NCBI GenBank assembly: GCA_943788825.1 | Contig: CALSRT010000003.1 | Span: 1-64,000, forward strand | Reading direction: 5' to 3' | Length of the DNA stretch: 64,000 bases | Origin: UBA4582 sp002389265 | GTDB taxonomy: Bacteria; Pseudomonadota; Gammaproteobacteria; Pseudomonadales; Azotimanducaceae | Part shown: piece after piece, positions 53,740-62,375 of the stretch | Position numbering within the stretch: the stretch's first letter is position 1 | Layout: each line of letters opens with the position of its first letter | Notes under the pieces: model-generated | Seen by the model: the letters and a program-made list of their open reading frames with translations, nothing else | What the model was told of the DNA's origin: nothing | Database searches by the model: none | Translations under genes and position numbers: made by a program

Positions 53740-54237
53740 ATGTTTGGTAAAAAGACGACGGACGCCGGAATTACATTGATCGCCGAGAACTGTGAAATGG
53801 TGGGTGATCTTCACTTTAAGGATCAGCTGCTGATCAATGGCTGCGTTAAAGGTAATATTTATGCCGAGCCGGGCTCCAAAGCGCAAGTCACGGTGAGTGA
53901 AAAAGGGACGGTTCGTGGAGATATCAATGTGCCAAACGTTGTCGTCAATGGCAAGGTCTTCGGTGATATTCGCTCGGACAAACATGTTGAACTCTCGGCC
54001 AATGCGCAAATCAAAGGTAATGTCTATTATAGTCTTGTTGAAATGGTAGAGGGCAGTCGGATTGACGGTAGTCTCGTGCATCTAGATCCCGAAGACACGG
54101 CTGTGAAGAAGCCTATTGCTGAGCAAAATTCAGCTTCGACGGTTCAAGCTGTTCAGCAGCGTGGAACTTCGGATAAATCGAGTACAATAACGACTGCAAT
54201 ATCCGCCCCACCGATTGCGGGTGGGGTGCGAACCTAG
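53740..54237 (+). CDS. bactofilin (polymer-forming cytoskeletal protein)
   Basis: 165-residue bactofilin. The central beta-helix shows the repeated hydrophobic/Gly pattern (DLHFKDQLLINGCVKGNIYAEPGSKAQVTVSEKGTV...GDINVPNVVVNGKVFGDI). Short N-terminus and a Ser/Thr-rich C-terminal tail. Bactofilins polymerise without nucleotide and position envelope-modifying enzymes; an M23 peptidase is encoded nearby. Confidence 0.92.
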   Translation: MFGKKTTDAGITLIAENCEMVGDLHFKDQLLINGCVKGNIYAEPGSKAQVTVSEKGTVRGDINVPNVVVNGKVFGDIRSDKHVELSANAQIKGNVYYSLVEMVEGSRIDGSLVHLDPEDTAVKKPIAEQNSASTVQAVQQRGTSDKSSTITTAISAPPIAGGVRT

Positions 54238-54308
54238 GCTGCGTGATTCAGCCATTTTTTTCATTGTTGGCCGCTTGAATGTCGGGCCATGGACGCTATA
54301 GAGAACTT

Positions 54309-54662
54309 ATGAGTGAAGTATCAACCTACACCCCAGCGGGTCTGAAGTTTACAGACTCGGCTGCCCATAAGGTCAAAAACCTGATCACGGAAGAAGAAAA
54401 CCCGACATTGAAACTTCGGGTATTTGTCACCGGTGGTGGTTGTTCTGGCTTCGAGTATGGTTTTACATTCGATGAGGATGTTGAGGATGACGACACTGTC
54501 ATCGAGAACGCAGGCGTGACACTGGTTGTGGATGCTTTGAGCTTCCAATATCTAGCTGGAGCGCAGGTTGACTTCAAAGAGGATCTGCAGGGTTCGAGAT
54601 TTGTCGTGACGAATCCGAATGCTAGCTCGACCTGTGGTTGTGGTAATTCTTTTTCGATTTAG
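54309..54662 (+). CDS. erpA: iron-sulfur cluster insertion protein ErpA
   Basis: A-type Fe-S carrier. 117 residues from ATG 54309 (MSEVSTYTPAGLKFTDSAAHKV). Three cluster cysteines in GGGCSGFEYGF and the C-terminal CGCGNSFSI. The upstream frame to 54279 is non-conserved. In Pseudomonas this gene lies close to anmK, the M23 peptidase and tyrS; anmK is absent here. Confidence 0.96.
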   Translation: MSEVSTYTPAGLKFTDSAAHKVKNLITEEENPTLKLRVFVTGGGCSGFEYGFTFDEDVEDDDTVIENAGVTLVVDALSFQYLAGAQVDFKEDLQGSRFVVTNPNASSTCGCGNSFSI

Positions 54663-54680
54663 GCAAAAGGCCAAAGCAAC

Positions 54681-54735
54681 TAGCGGCAGTTTTAGCGCCA
54701 CTTTCTAGCGCCACTTTCTCAGCGCCACTTGCTAC
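54681..54735. repeat. short direct repeats, unit TAGCGCCACTTTC
   Basis: Four head-to-tail copies of a 12-15 bp unit lie between erpA and the M23 gene: TAGCGGCAGTTT, TAGCGCCACTTTC, TAGCGCCACTTTCTC, AGCGCCACTTGC. Copies differ by a few bases. No gene. Confidence 0.85.
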
Positions 54736-54758
54736 TCCAAGGACTGCGTCAAGCCTGA

Positions 54759-56105
54759 CTAGCGTGAGCGCTCAGGCGTGTCTACCAGTGCTAAATTGGC
54801 GTTCCCCGCGACCGAATCCAACCTTGCCAGCAGACTTTGGGTCGATAGTAAAAAGCGATCAAGCTCAACCTTAGCGATAGGTTGCGCGTGCGGCAATGTC
54901 ACTGTTTTTGGATTTCTATGCACGCCATTGACCAAAAATTCATAGTGCAGATGCGCCGCTGTTGCCCAGCCCGTGGCGCCAACGTAGCCGATGACCTGCC
55001 CCTGTTTCACTGAACTGCCGGCGCGAATACCTCTGGCAAACGCCGACAGATGCAGATATTTTGTGGTGTATTGTTCTCCGTGCTGGATCACCACGTAGCG
55101 GCCCGAGGCATTGTTTTGACGAGCGCCACTCACTTTGCCGTCACCGGCGGCCAATACGGGAGTCCCCTTGTTGGCGGCATAATCGGTCCCGCGATGAGGC
55201 ATCACGCGCTTGTGAATAGGGTGTAGGCGTTTCAGATTGAAGCTTGAGCTAACGTGGGAAAAATGCACCGGGTCGCGTAAGAAGGCTTTGCGTAGGCTGC
55301 TTCCATCCGGTGCAAAATAGTTTGCACGGCCCTGGCTGTCGACGTATCTAACAGCGGTATAGACTTTGCCCATATTGTTGAACTGCGCGGCCAGTATTTC
55401 ACCTTCTTTGACTTTCTCGCCATCGACATAGATGTCTTCAAATAACAGCGTGAAGGAATCCCCTCGGCGAAGGTCCAGTGCAAAGCTGATATCCCACTGA
55501 AAAACATAGCTGAGTTTCATGATGAGCGCGTCAGACAGTCCCGCAGCCTTGCCAGCTTGGTATAGGGACGGGTTATCGCTAGTAATGGATGCCGATCCAT
55601 AAGAGATCAATGTTTCAGCTTCCGCTTCTTGCCAGTAAGACTGAAATTTTTCACCGTTGCGGGTAATAATCAGGTGCTTCAGCGGCGTCTCTTCGTAACT
55701 TAGAGCGTTGAGCTGTCCAGATGGATTCACCTCGAACAACAGACTTTTGCCAGGTAGTATCCGTTTCAATACCGCCACTGACTTGCCCAGCTCCATAACC
55801 CTTTGTAGCTCTGCAGCTGAGATGCCCGCGCGGTCGAAAATGGCTGACAGGCTGTCTCCGGATTTGATCGTAATGCGGGTTTGAGAGGGTGTGAGTGACT
55901 CGGATAGCTCGGCACTGACTGACGTGCTGGGTGGCTCGGGCTTAATATTGGTTTCGATCTCCTGTGGCAGGATCGATAAAGTCATGGGCACCCGAGACAT
56001 CTCGGGTGCTTGTTTCGCAGGCAATGCAGTGATGACGACCAGCAAGCAACAAGCGACAGCGAGGGCTATTTTCAAGTGAGTCTTGGGGTAAGCTTCCATG
56101 GACAT
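54759..56105 (-). CDS. M23 family murein endopeptidase (MepM-like)
   Basis: Periplasmic D,D-endopeptidase acting on peptidoglycan crosslinks. N-terminal TM/signal helix (IALAVACCLLVVITAL), a LysM-like/Csd3 region (ITIKSGDSLSAIFDRAGIS), and the LytM domain with zinc ligands in PHRGTDYAA and HLHYEF. 448 residues. Divergent from tyrS, as in Pseudomonas. 264 bp separate it from tyrS; that gap is A/T-rich and probably holds both promoters. Confidence 0.92.
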   Translation of the reverse strand: MSMEAYPKTHLKIALAVACCLLVVITALPAKQAPEMSRVPMTLSILPQEIETNIKPEPPSTSVSAELSESLTPSQTRITIKSGDSLSAIFDRAGISAAELQRVMELGKSVAVLKRILPGKSLLFEVNPSGQLNALSYEETPLKHLIITRNGEKFQSYWQEAEAETLISYGSASITSDNPSLYQAGKAAGLSDALIMKLSYVFQWDISFALDLRRGDSFTLLFEDIYVDGEKVKEGEILAAQFNNMGKVYTAVRYVDSQGRANYFAPDGSSLRKAFLRDPVHFSHVSSSFNLKRLHPIHKRVMPHRGTDYAANKGTPVLAAGDGKVSGARQNNASGRYVVIQHGEQYTTKYLHLSAFARGIRAGSSVKQGQVIGYVGATGWATAAHLHYEFLVNGVHRNPKTVTLPHAQPIAKVELDRFLLSTQSLLARLDSVAGNANLALVDTPERSR

Positions 56106-56369
56106 GGTAAGGTGTCGTCAGTAATTATTGTGGTCTATGATGAATCGCCAGTAACTATATAAAAAATAGAGAAAAATTAAAACCTTTTCAGCGGAAAGTA
56201 TCACTCACTTTAGGTCTGCTTTGATGGGCATTTATCTTGAAATTATCTGAATTTCCTGTATTTTTGCGCTCTCTCCGGTCGATGACGGTGCTGGTAAGGC
56301 AGTCGCCACTGCAAGGTTGCCCGGATCCCGGTGACACTAAGGCCAATGAACACATATGAGACGCGACAC

Positions 56370-57668
56370 ATGGGTATTCAGCAAGATCTTTTAGGTAATT
56401 TACGCTCGCTCGGCTTGATCGCCCAAGTCAGCAGTGAAGAGGACTTGGTGGCTCATCTGCAGGCTGAGTCGCGAACCGTGTATTGTGGTTTCGATCCTAC
56501 GGCCGACAGCTTACACATCGGCAATCTGGTGCCTTTGCTCGCCTTGCGCCGATTTCAGCTGGCGGGACATAAACCCATTCTGCTCGTAGGTGGCGCAACC
56601 GGCATGATCGGTGACCCAGGTGGCCGCAGTAGTGAGCGGGAGTTGAAGTCGGCTGATGTGGTTCGAGACTTTGTTGTGAAAATCAGGCAGCAAGCCAGCG
56701 CATTTCTGGATTTTGATTGTGGTTCCACATCAGCGATCGTCGTGGATAATGCTGAATGGACTGAGCAGCTGACGGTCATTGATTTCTTGCGGGATATTGG
56801 CAAGCATTTCAGCGTCAATGCCATGATTCAGAAAGAAACAGTCAGACGGCGCCTCGAGGATGAGTCGCAGGGTATCAGCTATACTGAGTTTAGTTACATG
56901 ATCCTGCAGTCCTATGACTTTGTGATCCTCAATCAGCGCTATGACTGCACCATCCAAATGGGAGGCAGTGATCAGTGGGGTAATATTACCAGTGGCATGG
57001 ATCTTATACGGCGCATGAATGGTCGGCATGCGCACGGGATAACCTACCCATTGATCACGAATTCTGATGGCACCAAGTTCGGCAAGAGCATGGGTAACGC
57101 TGTCTGGTTAGACCAGCAGAAGACCTCGCCTTACAGTTTTTATCAGTTCTGGCGCAACTGTGCTGATGCTGACGTCATCCATTACCTAAAGATTTTCACA
57201 TTCCTGCCTGAGGAAGAGCTGAGTCGACTGGCCGCTGCCCATGGCCAGGATCCGGGCAAGCAGGAGGCACATAAGGCGCTGGCTGAGGCCGTGACTCGAT
57301 TGGTGCACGGTGAGGCCGGACTGGCAGCCGCCTTGCGTATCACCGAGGCGCTCTTTAGAAACACGCTAGCGGCCTTGGCCGAGGCCGATTTGCAGCAGTT
57401 ATCACAGGACGGTTTGCCGGTCACGCAAGTGGACGGTGAGTCGATAGGGCTGTCGGATGCGCTGGTGGAGTCTGGACTGGCGGTCACTCCGCGGGGCGAG
57501 GTGACGTTGGGGCAGGCGCGCAAACTGGTTCAATCAAACGCAGTGTCGGTCAATGGTGAGAAAGTCATGGATGAGTCCATGCAGCTGACCCGCGCCACGG
57601 CTTTGTACCAGCGCTACTACATCATTCAGAAGGGCAAAAAAAGTCATCACATGATTGTGATGACTTGA
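56370..57668 (+). CDS. tyrS: tyrosyl-tRNA synthetase
   Basis: Class I synthetase. HIGH motif HIGN near residue 45 (CGFDPTADSLHIGN), KMSKS motif KFGKS near 235, C-terminal S4 domain (QARKLVQSNAVSVNGEKV). ATG at 56370 (MGIQQDLLGNLRSLGL) matches the family; in-frame starts at 56331 and 56346 would lengthen it. The last residues (KSHHMIVMT) come from a terminator-like hairpin inside the coding sequence. Confidence 0.95.
   Translation: MGIQQDLLGNLRSLGLIAQVSSEEDLVAHLQAESRTVYCGFDPTADSLHIGNLVPLLALRRFQLAGHKPILLVGGATGMIGDPGGRSSERELKSADVVRDFVVKIRQQASAFLDFDCGSTSAIVVDNAEWTEQLTVIDFLRDIGKHFSVNAMIQKETVRRRLEDESQGISYTEFSYMILQSYDFVILNQRYDCTIQMGGSDQWGNITSGMDLIRRMNGRHAHGITYPLITNSDGTKFGKSMGNAVWLDQQKTSPYSFYQFWRNCADADVIHYLKIFTFLPEEELSRLAAAHGQDPGKQEAHKALAEAVTRLVHGEAGLAAALRITEALFRNTLAALAEADLQQLSQDGLPVTQVDGESIGLSDALVESGLAVTPRGEVTLGQARKLVQSNAVSVNGEKVMDESMQLTRATALYQRYYIIQKGKKSHHMIVMT
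57641..57666 (-). terminator. terminator-like hairpin at the tyrS 3' end, pointing leftward
   Basis: AAGTCATCACA (57641-57651) and TGTGATGACTT (57656-57666) form a perfect 11-bp stem with a 4-nt loop. On the minus strand it is followed by a T-run, so it would stop antisense transcription into tyrS; on the plus strand no T-run follows. Confidence 0.65.
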
Positions 57669-57670
57669 TG

Positions 57671-57698
57671 TTGTAAATGATCCGAGCGTGCGTATAAT
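57671..57698 (+). promoter_or_regulatory. promoter of the tRNA-Ile/tRNA-Ala unit
   Basis: TTGTAA (57671-57676), 16 bp, perfect TATAAT (57693-57698), followed by a GC-rich discriminator (ACGCGACC) typical of stringently controlled stable RNA. A perfect 8-bp hairpin CTCGCCTT/AAGGCGAG (57706-57726) starts at the likely transcript start. Confidence 0.75.
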
Positions 57699-57811
57699 AC
57701 GCGACCTCGCCTTGCTCGAAGGCGAGAGTGAGTGTCTTGCCAGCGTGTTGCGTGATAAGGCGAGTGGTAGTTGCTGAGCCCGATGCTGGAGCTGAGTGAA
57801 AGTTTGTAGTT

Positions 57812-57888
<77 letters not shown>

Positions 57889-58045
57889 GAATTTCGAGGT
57901 TGGCCAAGTTCATGGCTCATAAAATCGCGAGGTTCTGTTGGAAGTCCTGATGTGCCAAGCAAAACGGTAGTCAGGAAGTGGGGTAAGTCTTGCGCGATCA
58001 AGCGCTTTAGCGGACAATCTCTACGTTGTTTTATCCAGTTTATCT

Positions 58046-58121
58046 GGGGCCATAGCTCAGCTGGGAGAGCGCCTGCCTTGCACGCAGGAGGTCGACGGTT
58101 CGATCCCGTCTGGCTCCACCA
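58046..58121 (+). tRNA. tRNA-Ala (TGC)
   Basis: 76 nt, acceptor GGGGCCA/TGGCTCC, anticodon loop CTTGCAC (TGC), encoded ACCA. Partner of tRNA-Ile in rRNA spacers; no 23S gene follows. The 157-bp gap between the two tRNAs contains no recognisable gene. Confidence 0.97.
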
Positions 58122-58242
58122 AATTTTGTAGCCCTGCGAGGCGTAGAGCGCCTGGCTTGTGAGTAGGCTCGGTCTCGTCAGCAGGAGCCGCGCACGACAG
58201 TCATCCTATTGGGTGTCGAGTCTTTGTTCTTCTTTCTCTTTC

Positions 58243-58276
58243 TCTCTCTGCCCCGGCGACTCTCTCTGCCCCGGCG
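58243..58276. repeat. direct repeat in a pyrimidine tract before birA
   Basis: TCTCTCTGCCCCGGCG occurs at 58243-58258 and 58261-58276, inside a C/T-rich stretch beginning at 58221. It lies in the tRNA-Ala to birA gap (about 245 bp), where I see no other feature. Confidence 0.8.
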
Positions 58277-58365
58277 TCTTTTGCCTGCTTAGTTGTTCCT
58301 CGAGAGTTCCTTGCTTCATCGCTGTGTGCCACAATTCAGTCCTCGAGTTCCGCTCGCCAAAAAAT

Positions 58366-59448
58366 ATGTGCAGAATGCCTTTTGTGTCAAGTGACCCCTT
58401 GCTAGAGCAGCATCAAGTCTTGATCAATCAGATTCGTTGCCTTGCGTCTGGAGAAACAGTGGTCTCGAGCCCGGCGTTACTCGCCGAGCTCGCCAGGCTC
58501 GGCATTCCTGTTGTTGAAAAAACTGTTGAAAAAACTATTGAAAAAACTGTTGAAAAAGCTGTAGAGAAAGGCGCTGAGGAGGCGATTCAAGAACGGATGG
58601 TGGATCAAACTGATTCGCGCCTGCAGGGGCTGGCGCTCTCGGCGTCGCTGCAATTGTTTGATAAGGCTCGCATCTTGAACGAGTTGCATGATCCGGTACG
58701 TCAAGTCCTCGATGTGTTTGATGTTCATTGGACGATAGACTCGACGAATAACGATTTGCTGCAGCGCGCCGGCTCTTCAGGCTTTCACGGTGCCGTCAGC
58801 CTGGCTGAACAGCAGTTAGCGGGCAAGGGGCGGCGCGGTAAGCAGTGGGTCAGCCCCTTTGGTAAAAACATCTATATGAGCATTGGCTGGCAATTCCGGA
58901 CGCCTGTGGCTGCGCTCGGCGGTTTGAGTTTGGTGGCGGGTATGTCCGTTGTCGATAGCCTACGGGGGCTAGGTGTGACTGATGTCGGCTTGAAGTGGCC
59001 GAACGATGTGATCCTGGCGCGCGGTAAACTAGCTGGCATATTAGTTGAGGTCGTACCTGCTAGAGATGTCGTCAATGTCGTCCTGGGTATCGGTATTAAT
59101 CTGGCGTTAAGCGCTGTGGACGCGCGGTCCATTGATCAGCCCTGGAGCGTGGTGCCGGAACCGGTGAGATCGTCTCGTAACGAAATCGTTTCGGTCCTGC
59201 TGAATCATCTGGTGCCAGCGCTGCAGGCGTTTGAGGCCAGCGGTTTTGAACCCTGTAGCGCTGCATGGCCACAATATAATCAGTATCGTGGTCAGGCGGT
59301 TGAAGTTCGGCTTGGTGAGCGGGTTATTCATGGCGTGGATCATGGTATCGACGCCAGCGGTCAGCTGTTGTTACTGACAAAAGATGGTGTTCAATCATTC
59401 AATGCGGGCGAAGTCAGTTTGCGGCCAGCGAGCTCAGCCAATGCGTAA
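58366..59448 (+). CDS. birA: biotin-[acetyl-CoA-carboxylase] ligase BirA, altered N-terminus
   Basis: Attaches biotin to AccB. Ligase core is intact: IDSTNNDLL, GKGRRGKQWVSPFG (biotinyl-AMP loop), GLKWPNDVI, KLAGILVEV, LGIGINL, and the SH3-like C-terminal domain. The N-terminus starts like a winged helix (LASGETVVSSPALLAELARLGIPVV) but where the recognition helix should be there are five 12-bp repeats encoding VEKT-type units (residues about 50-69). Start uncertain: ATG 58366 or 58375, both without a clear Shine-Dalgarno. Confidence 0.88.
   Translation: MCRMPFVSSDPLLEQHQVLINQIRCLASGETVVSSPALLAELARLGIPVVEKTVEKTIEKTVEKAVEKGAEEAIQERMVDQTDSRLQGLALSASLQLFDKARILNELHDPVRQVLDVFDVHWTIDSTNNDLLQRAGSSGFHGAVSLAEQQLAGKGRRGKQWVSPFGKNIYMSIGWQFRTPVAALGGLSLVAGMSVVDSLRGLGVTDVGLKWPNDVILARGKLAGILVEVVPARDVVNVVLGIGINLALSAVDARSIDQPWSVVPEPVRSSRNEIVSVLLNHLVPALQAFEASGFEPCSAAWPQYNQYRGQAVEVRLGERVIHGVDHGIDASGQLLLLTKDGVQSFNAGEVSLRPASSANA
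58513..58572 (+). repeat. 12-bp in-frame tandem repeat inside birA
   Basis: Five copies of GTTGAAAAAACT (58513, 58525, 58537, 58549, 58561), the last two diverging. The repeat length is a multiple of three, so copy-number change keeps the frame. Confidence 0.95.
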
Positions 59449-60157
59449 TATTTTTTTCTCCTTGCTCATCCTGAACTTTGCCTATCTGGCTTATCTTGTC
59501 TATTGGCCGGTGACTCCTGCGAACGTAGCAGAGCTTCCATCGGTACAATCCGCGTCGAGTGGGGTCGGCACGCTTGTCCTAACAACAGAATTATCAAATG
59601 AGCTCGAGCGGGCTCGGCAGCTCAATCAAGTCGTCAACAACCCGATCTATGGTGAGCCCAGCGATAGTGTTCAATGTCCTGCGCTTGGACCCTTGACTGA
59701 CCTGTTTGCAGGTCAGAATTTGGTTGAAACACTCAAGGCGCAGGCCTTTGACGTGGTCTTGCGTGCTGTCGATAGGCCCTCTGGAGAGAATGACTACCGG
59801 GTTTTGATCCCGCCTGCGAAAACATTGCAGGACGCGTTCCGAAAGCTGCGAGTATTGAAGTCCAGCGAGATAGATAGCTATGTCATTACGCAAGGACCTG
59901 ACGCACTAGGTATATCGCTGGGTTTGTTTTCCGCGCGAGCTGCAGCCGAGCTCGCTAAGGCGGCCTTCGTTGATGAGGGTTATGAGACTCAGATCCGGGA
60001 AATACCGCGAATCGATCGTGAGTATTGGGTTTTTGCGCCGCGATCCACTGAGGAATTGGTGATTGATTCGGGTCTTTGGGCATCGATTGAGGATGATTTT
60101 CCTGCAATTCAACAAAAAATGCAGGTTTGCACTGAAAATAACTCCATAGATGTTTGA
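59441..60157 (+). CDS. SPOR-domain membrane protein
   Basis: 238 residues from ATG 59441, overlapping birA by 8 bp. Single N-terminal TM helix (FFSLLILNFAYLAYLVYW), periplasmic part with a Cys (VQCPALGPL) and a C-terminal SPOR-like domain (YRVLIPPAKTLQDAFRKLRVL...YVITQGPDALGISLGLFSARAAAELA) that binds denuded peptidoglycan glycan at septa. Pseudomonas has the same gene after birA-coaX; coaX is missing here. Confidence 0.85.
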   Translation: MRNIFFSLLILNFAYLAYLVYWPVTPANVAELPSVQSASSGVGTLVLTTELSNELERARQLNQVVNNPIYGEPSDSVQCPALGPLTDLFAGQNLVETLKAQAFDVVLRAVDRPSGENDYRVLIPPAKTLQDAFRKLRVLKSSEIDSYVITQGPDALGISLGLFSARAAAELAKAAFVDEGYETQIREIPRIDREYWVFAPRSTEELVIDSGLWASIEDDFPAIQQKMQVCTENNSIDV

Positions 60158-60182
60158 ACAACGGGCCATCTTCGCATAATAT
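60154..60182 (+). promoter_or_regulatory. promoter of the tRNA-tuf operon
   Basis: TTGAAC (60154-60159), 17 bp, TAATAT (60177-60182), then GC-rich CCGCACCC. It overlaps the stop codon of the SPOR gene and lies 35 bp before tRNA-Thr. Confidence 0.6.
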
Positions 60183-60217
60183 CCGCACCCTGTCTGATCT
60201 GGCCATGAAAAGCCAAT

Positions 60218-60293
60218 GCCGCTATAGCTCAGCTGGTAGAGCAACTGATTTGTAATCAGTAGGTCCCGAGTTCGACTCTTGGTGGCGGCACCA
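60218..60293 (+). tRNA. tRNA-Thr (TGT)
   Basis: Acceptor GCCGCTA/TGGCGGC, anticodon loop TTTGTAA (TGT), T-stem CCGAG/CTTGG, encoded ACCA. First of the Thr-Tyr-Gly-Thr-tuf cluster, the same order as E. coli thrU-tyrU-glyT-thrT-tufB. Confidence 0.97.
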
Positions 60294-60439
60294 TAGGCGA
60301 CAAGCCTGATATGACAGTGGAAGGAAAAAGCTAACACGCGCGGAAGCTTGCAGAGTTACTTTTGCAAGCGACGGCTTCTTATCATTATATTTTGTTTGAC
60401 ATTGCATAGACTCGAAGGCAGAATCTAGCGCCTCTTTTG

Positions 60440-60523
60440 GGAGGGGTTCCTGAGTGGCCAAAGGGATCAGACTGTAAATCTGACGCGCGAGCTTCGGTGG
60501 TTCGAATCCACCCCCCTCCACCA
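60440..60523 (+). tRNA. tRNA-Tyr (GTA)
   Basis: Acceptor GGAGGGG/CCCCTCC, anticodon loop CTGTAAA (GTA), long variable arm, encoded ACCA; 84 nt. Confidence 0.97.
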
Positions 60524-60586
60524 AAGTGGAGTCTAGTTTTTTGTTCAAGAGAGACATGCGATAGCGGCAATTTTAGTGTGCGAAGT

Positions 60587-60660
<74 letters not shown>

Positions 60661-60767
60661 ATCGCTGCCTAATGGGGAGTAGAACGAAGGGTTGCGAAAA
60701 GGGTTATGGTGATGAAAAGTCACCGGAACAGGTGCGACAGGAGTTAAGAACGTGTGGGAAGTGATAC

Positions 60768-60843
<76 letters not shown>

Positions 60844-61032
60844 GACCAGATGTTGTGTAAGTAGTTGTAAATGGTTGGGTTTGACGAGTACAGGTTTTAG
60901 GGCTCTTTCGATTAGCCGGTTCGGTTTTCGACTGAGACTTTAAATAAGTTTGAAAAATGACTTTGGCAGGACGACGAAATAAGGCTCACAAGCATTTCGG
61001 TTCTGGCGCGGATTACGGAGATTTAGCGAAAA

Positions 61033-62223
61033 ATGGGTAAAGAGAAGTTCGAGCGTAATAAGCCGCACTTAAATGTCGGCACGATTGGTCACGTTGACCA
61101 TGGCAAGACCACCCTGACCGCGGCTATCACGAAAGTGTGTGCAGAGACTTGGGGCGGCACTTTTCAGGCATTTGACAAGATTGACAATGCGCCTGAAGAA
61201 CGAGCACGTGGTATCACGATTTCAACGTCACACGTTGAATACGATTCCCCGTCGCGTCACTATGCCCACGTTGATTGCCCAGGCCACGCTGACTATGTGA
61301 AAAACATGATCACCGGTGCAGCCCAAATGGACGGTGCAATTTTGGTGGTATCAGCAGCTGACGGCCCCATGCCGCAGACTCGTGAGCACATCTTGCTGTC
61401 GAAGCAGGTTGGCGTACCCTACATCATCGTGTTTATGAACAAAGCAGACATGGTTGATGATGAAGAATTGTTAGAGCTGGTTGAAATGGAAGTTCGTGAA
61501 CTTCTTGACCAGTACGAATTTCCTGGCGACGACACACCGATTGTTATCGGTAGTGCGACGAAAGCCTTGGAAGGCGACACCTCAGATATTGGCGTACCAG
61601 CGATTCTGAAGTTGGTCGAGACTTTGGATAACTACATTCCCGAGCCTACACGCGCCATTGATCAGCCATTCTTGATGCCGATTGAAGACGTGTTCTCAAT
61701 CTCGGGTCGTGGCACGGTGGTTACCGGTCGTATTGGCCGTGGCATCGTCAAGGTGGGTGAGGAAGTCGAGATTATCGGTATCCGTCCGACCGTGAAGACC
61801 ACTTGTACGGGTGTAGAAATGTTCCGTAAGCTGCTCGACGAAGGTCGTGCTGGTGAGAACGTTGGTGTCTTGTTGCGTGGTACTAAGCGTGACGACGTTG
61901 AACGTGGTCAAGTACTGGCGAAGCCAGGTTCGATTACGCCACACACCAAGTTTGAAGGTGAAGTATACGTGTTGAGCAAGGACGAGGGCGGCCGTCATAC
62001 GCCATTCTTCAAGGGCTACAAGCCTCAGTTCTTCTTCGAGACCACTGACGTGACAGGCTCCTGTGAATTGCCAGAAGGTATTGAGATGGTGATGCCCGGT
62101 GATAACGTCAATATGCACGTTGAGTTGATCTCGCCGATTGCGATGGAAGATGGTCAAAGATTTGCGATACGTGAAGGCGGCCGAACTGTTGGCGCTGGCG
62201 TTGTTGTGAAGATTTTTGCCTAG
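61033..62223 (+). CDS. tuf: elongation factor Tu
   Basis: GTPase that delivers aminoacyl-tRNA. G1 GHVDHGKT (19-26), G3 DCPGH, G4 NKAD (NKCD in E. coli), then domains 2 and 3 ending TVGAGVVVKIFA. 396 residues. In the domain 3 motif usually ending FRTTDVTG the Arg is Glu here (FETTDVTG, near residue 336). This copy is the tufB-type locus next to secE-nusG. Confidence 0.98.
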   Translation: MGKEKFERNKPHLNVGTIGHVDHGKTTLTAAITKVCAETWGGTFQAFDKIDNAPEERARGITISTSHVEYDSPSRHYAHVDCPGHADYVKNMITGAAQMDGAILVVSAADGPMPQTREHILLSKQVGVPYIIVFMNKADMVDDEELLELVEMEVRELLDQYEFPGDDTPIVIGSATKALEGDTSDIGVPAILKLVETLDNYIPEPTRAIDQPFLMPIEDVFSISGRGTVVTGRIGRGIVKVGEEVEIIGIRPTVKTTCTGVEMFRKLLDEGRAGENVGVLLRGTKRDDVERGQVLAKPGSITPHTKFEGEVYVLSKDEGGRHTPFFKGYKPQFFFETTDVTGSCELPEGIEMVMPGDNVNMHVELISPIAMEDGQRFAIREGGRTVGAGVVVKIFA

Positions 62224-62244
62224 TTGTTAGCCCTTTTTACCGGA

Positions 62245-62320
62245 AGGCCAGTAGCTCAATTGGCAGAGCGGCGGTCTCCAAAACCGCAGGTTGGGGGTTC
62301 GATTCCCTCCTGGCCTGCCA
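62245..62320 (+). tRNA. tRNA-Trp (CCA)
   Basis: Acceptor AGGCCAG/CTGGCCT, anticodon loop CTCCAAA (CCA), encoded GCCA; lies between tuf and secE as in most gammaproteobacteria. Confidence 0.97.
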
Positions 62321-62375
62321 GTGTAAGTGGTGGTTGGCTGATCGGTAAAATGAGCAAGGGAATGTTAAAGATATT

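Noticed and set aside
57889..58045. Possible rRNA remnant between tRNA-Ile and tRNA-Ala
   Set aside because: No recognisable 16S, 23S or 5S sequence; simply the inter-tRNA spacer.
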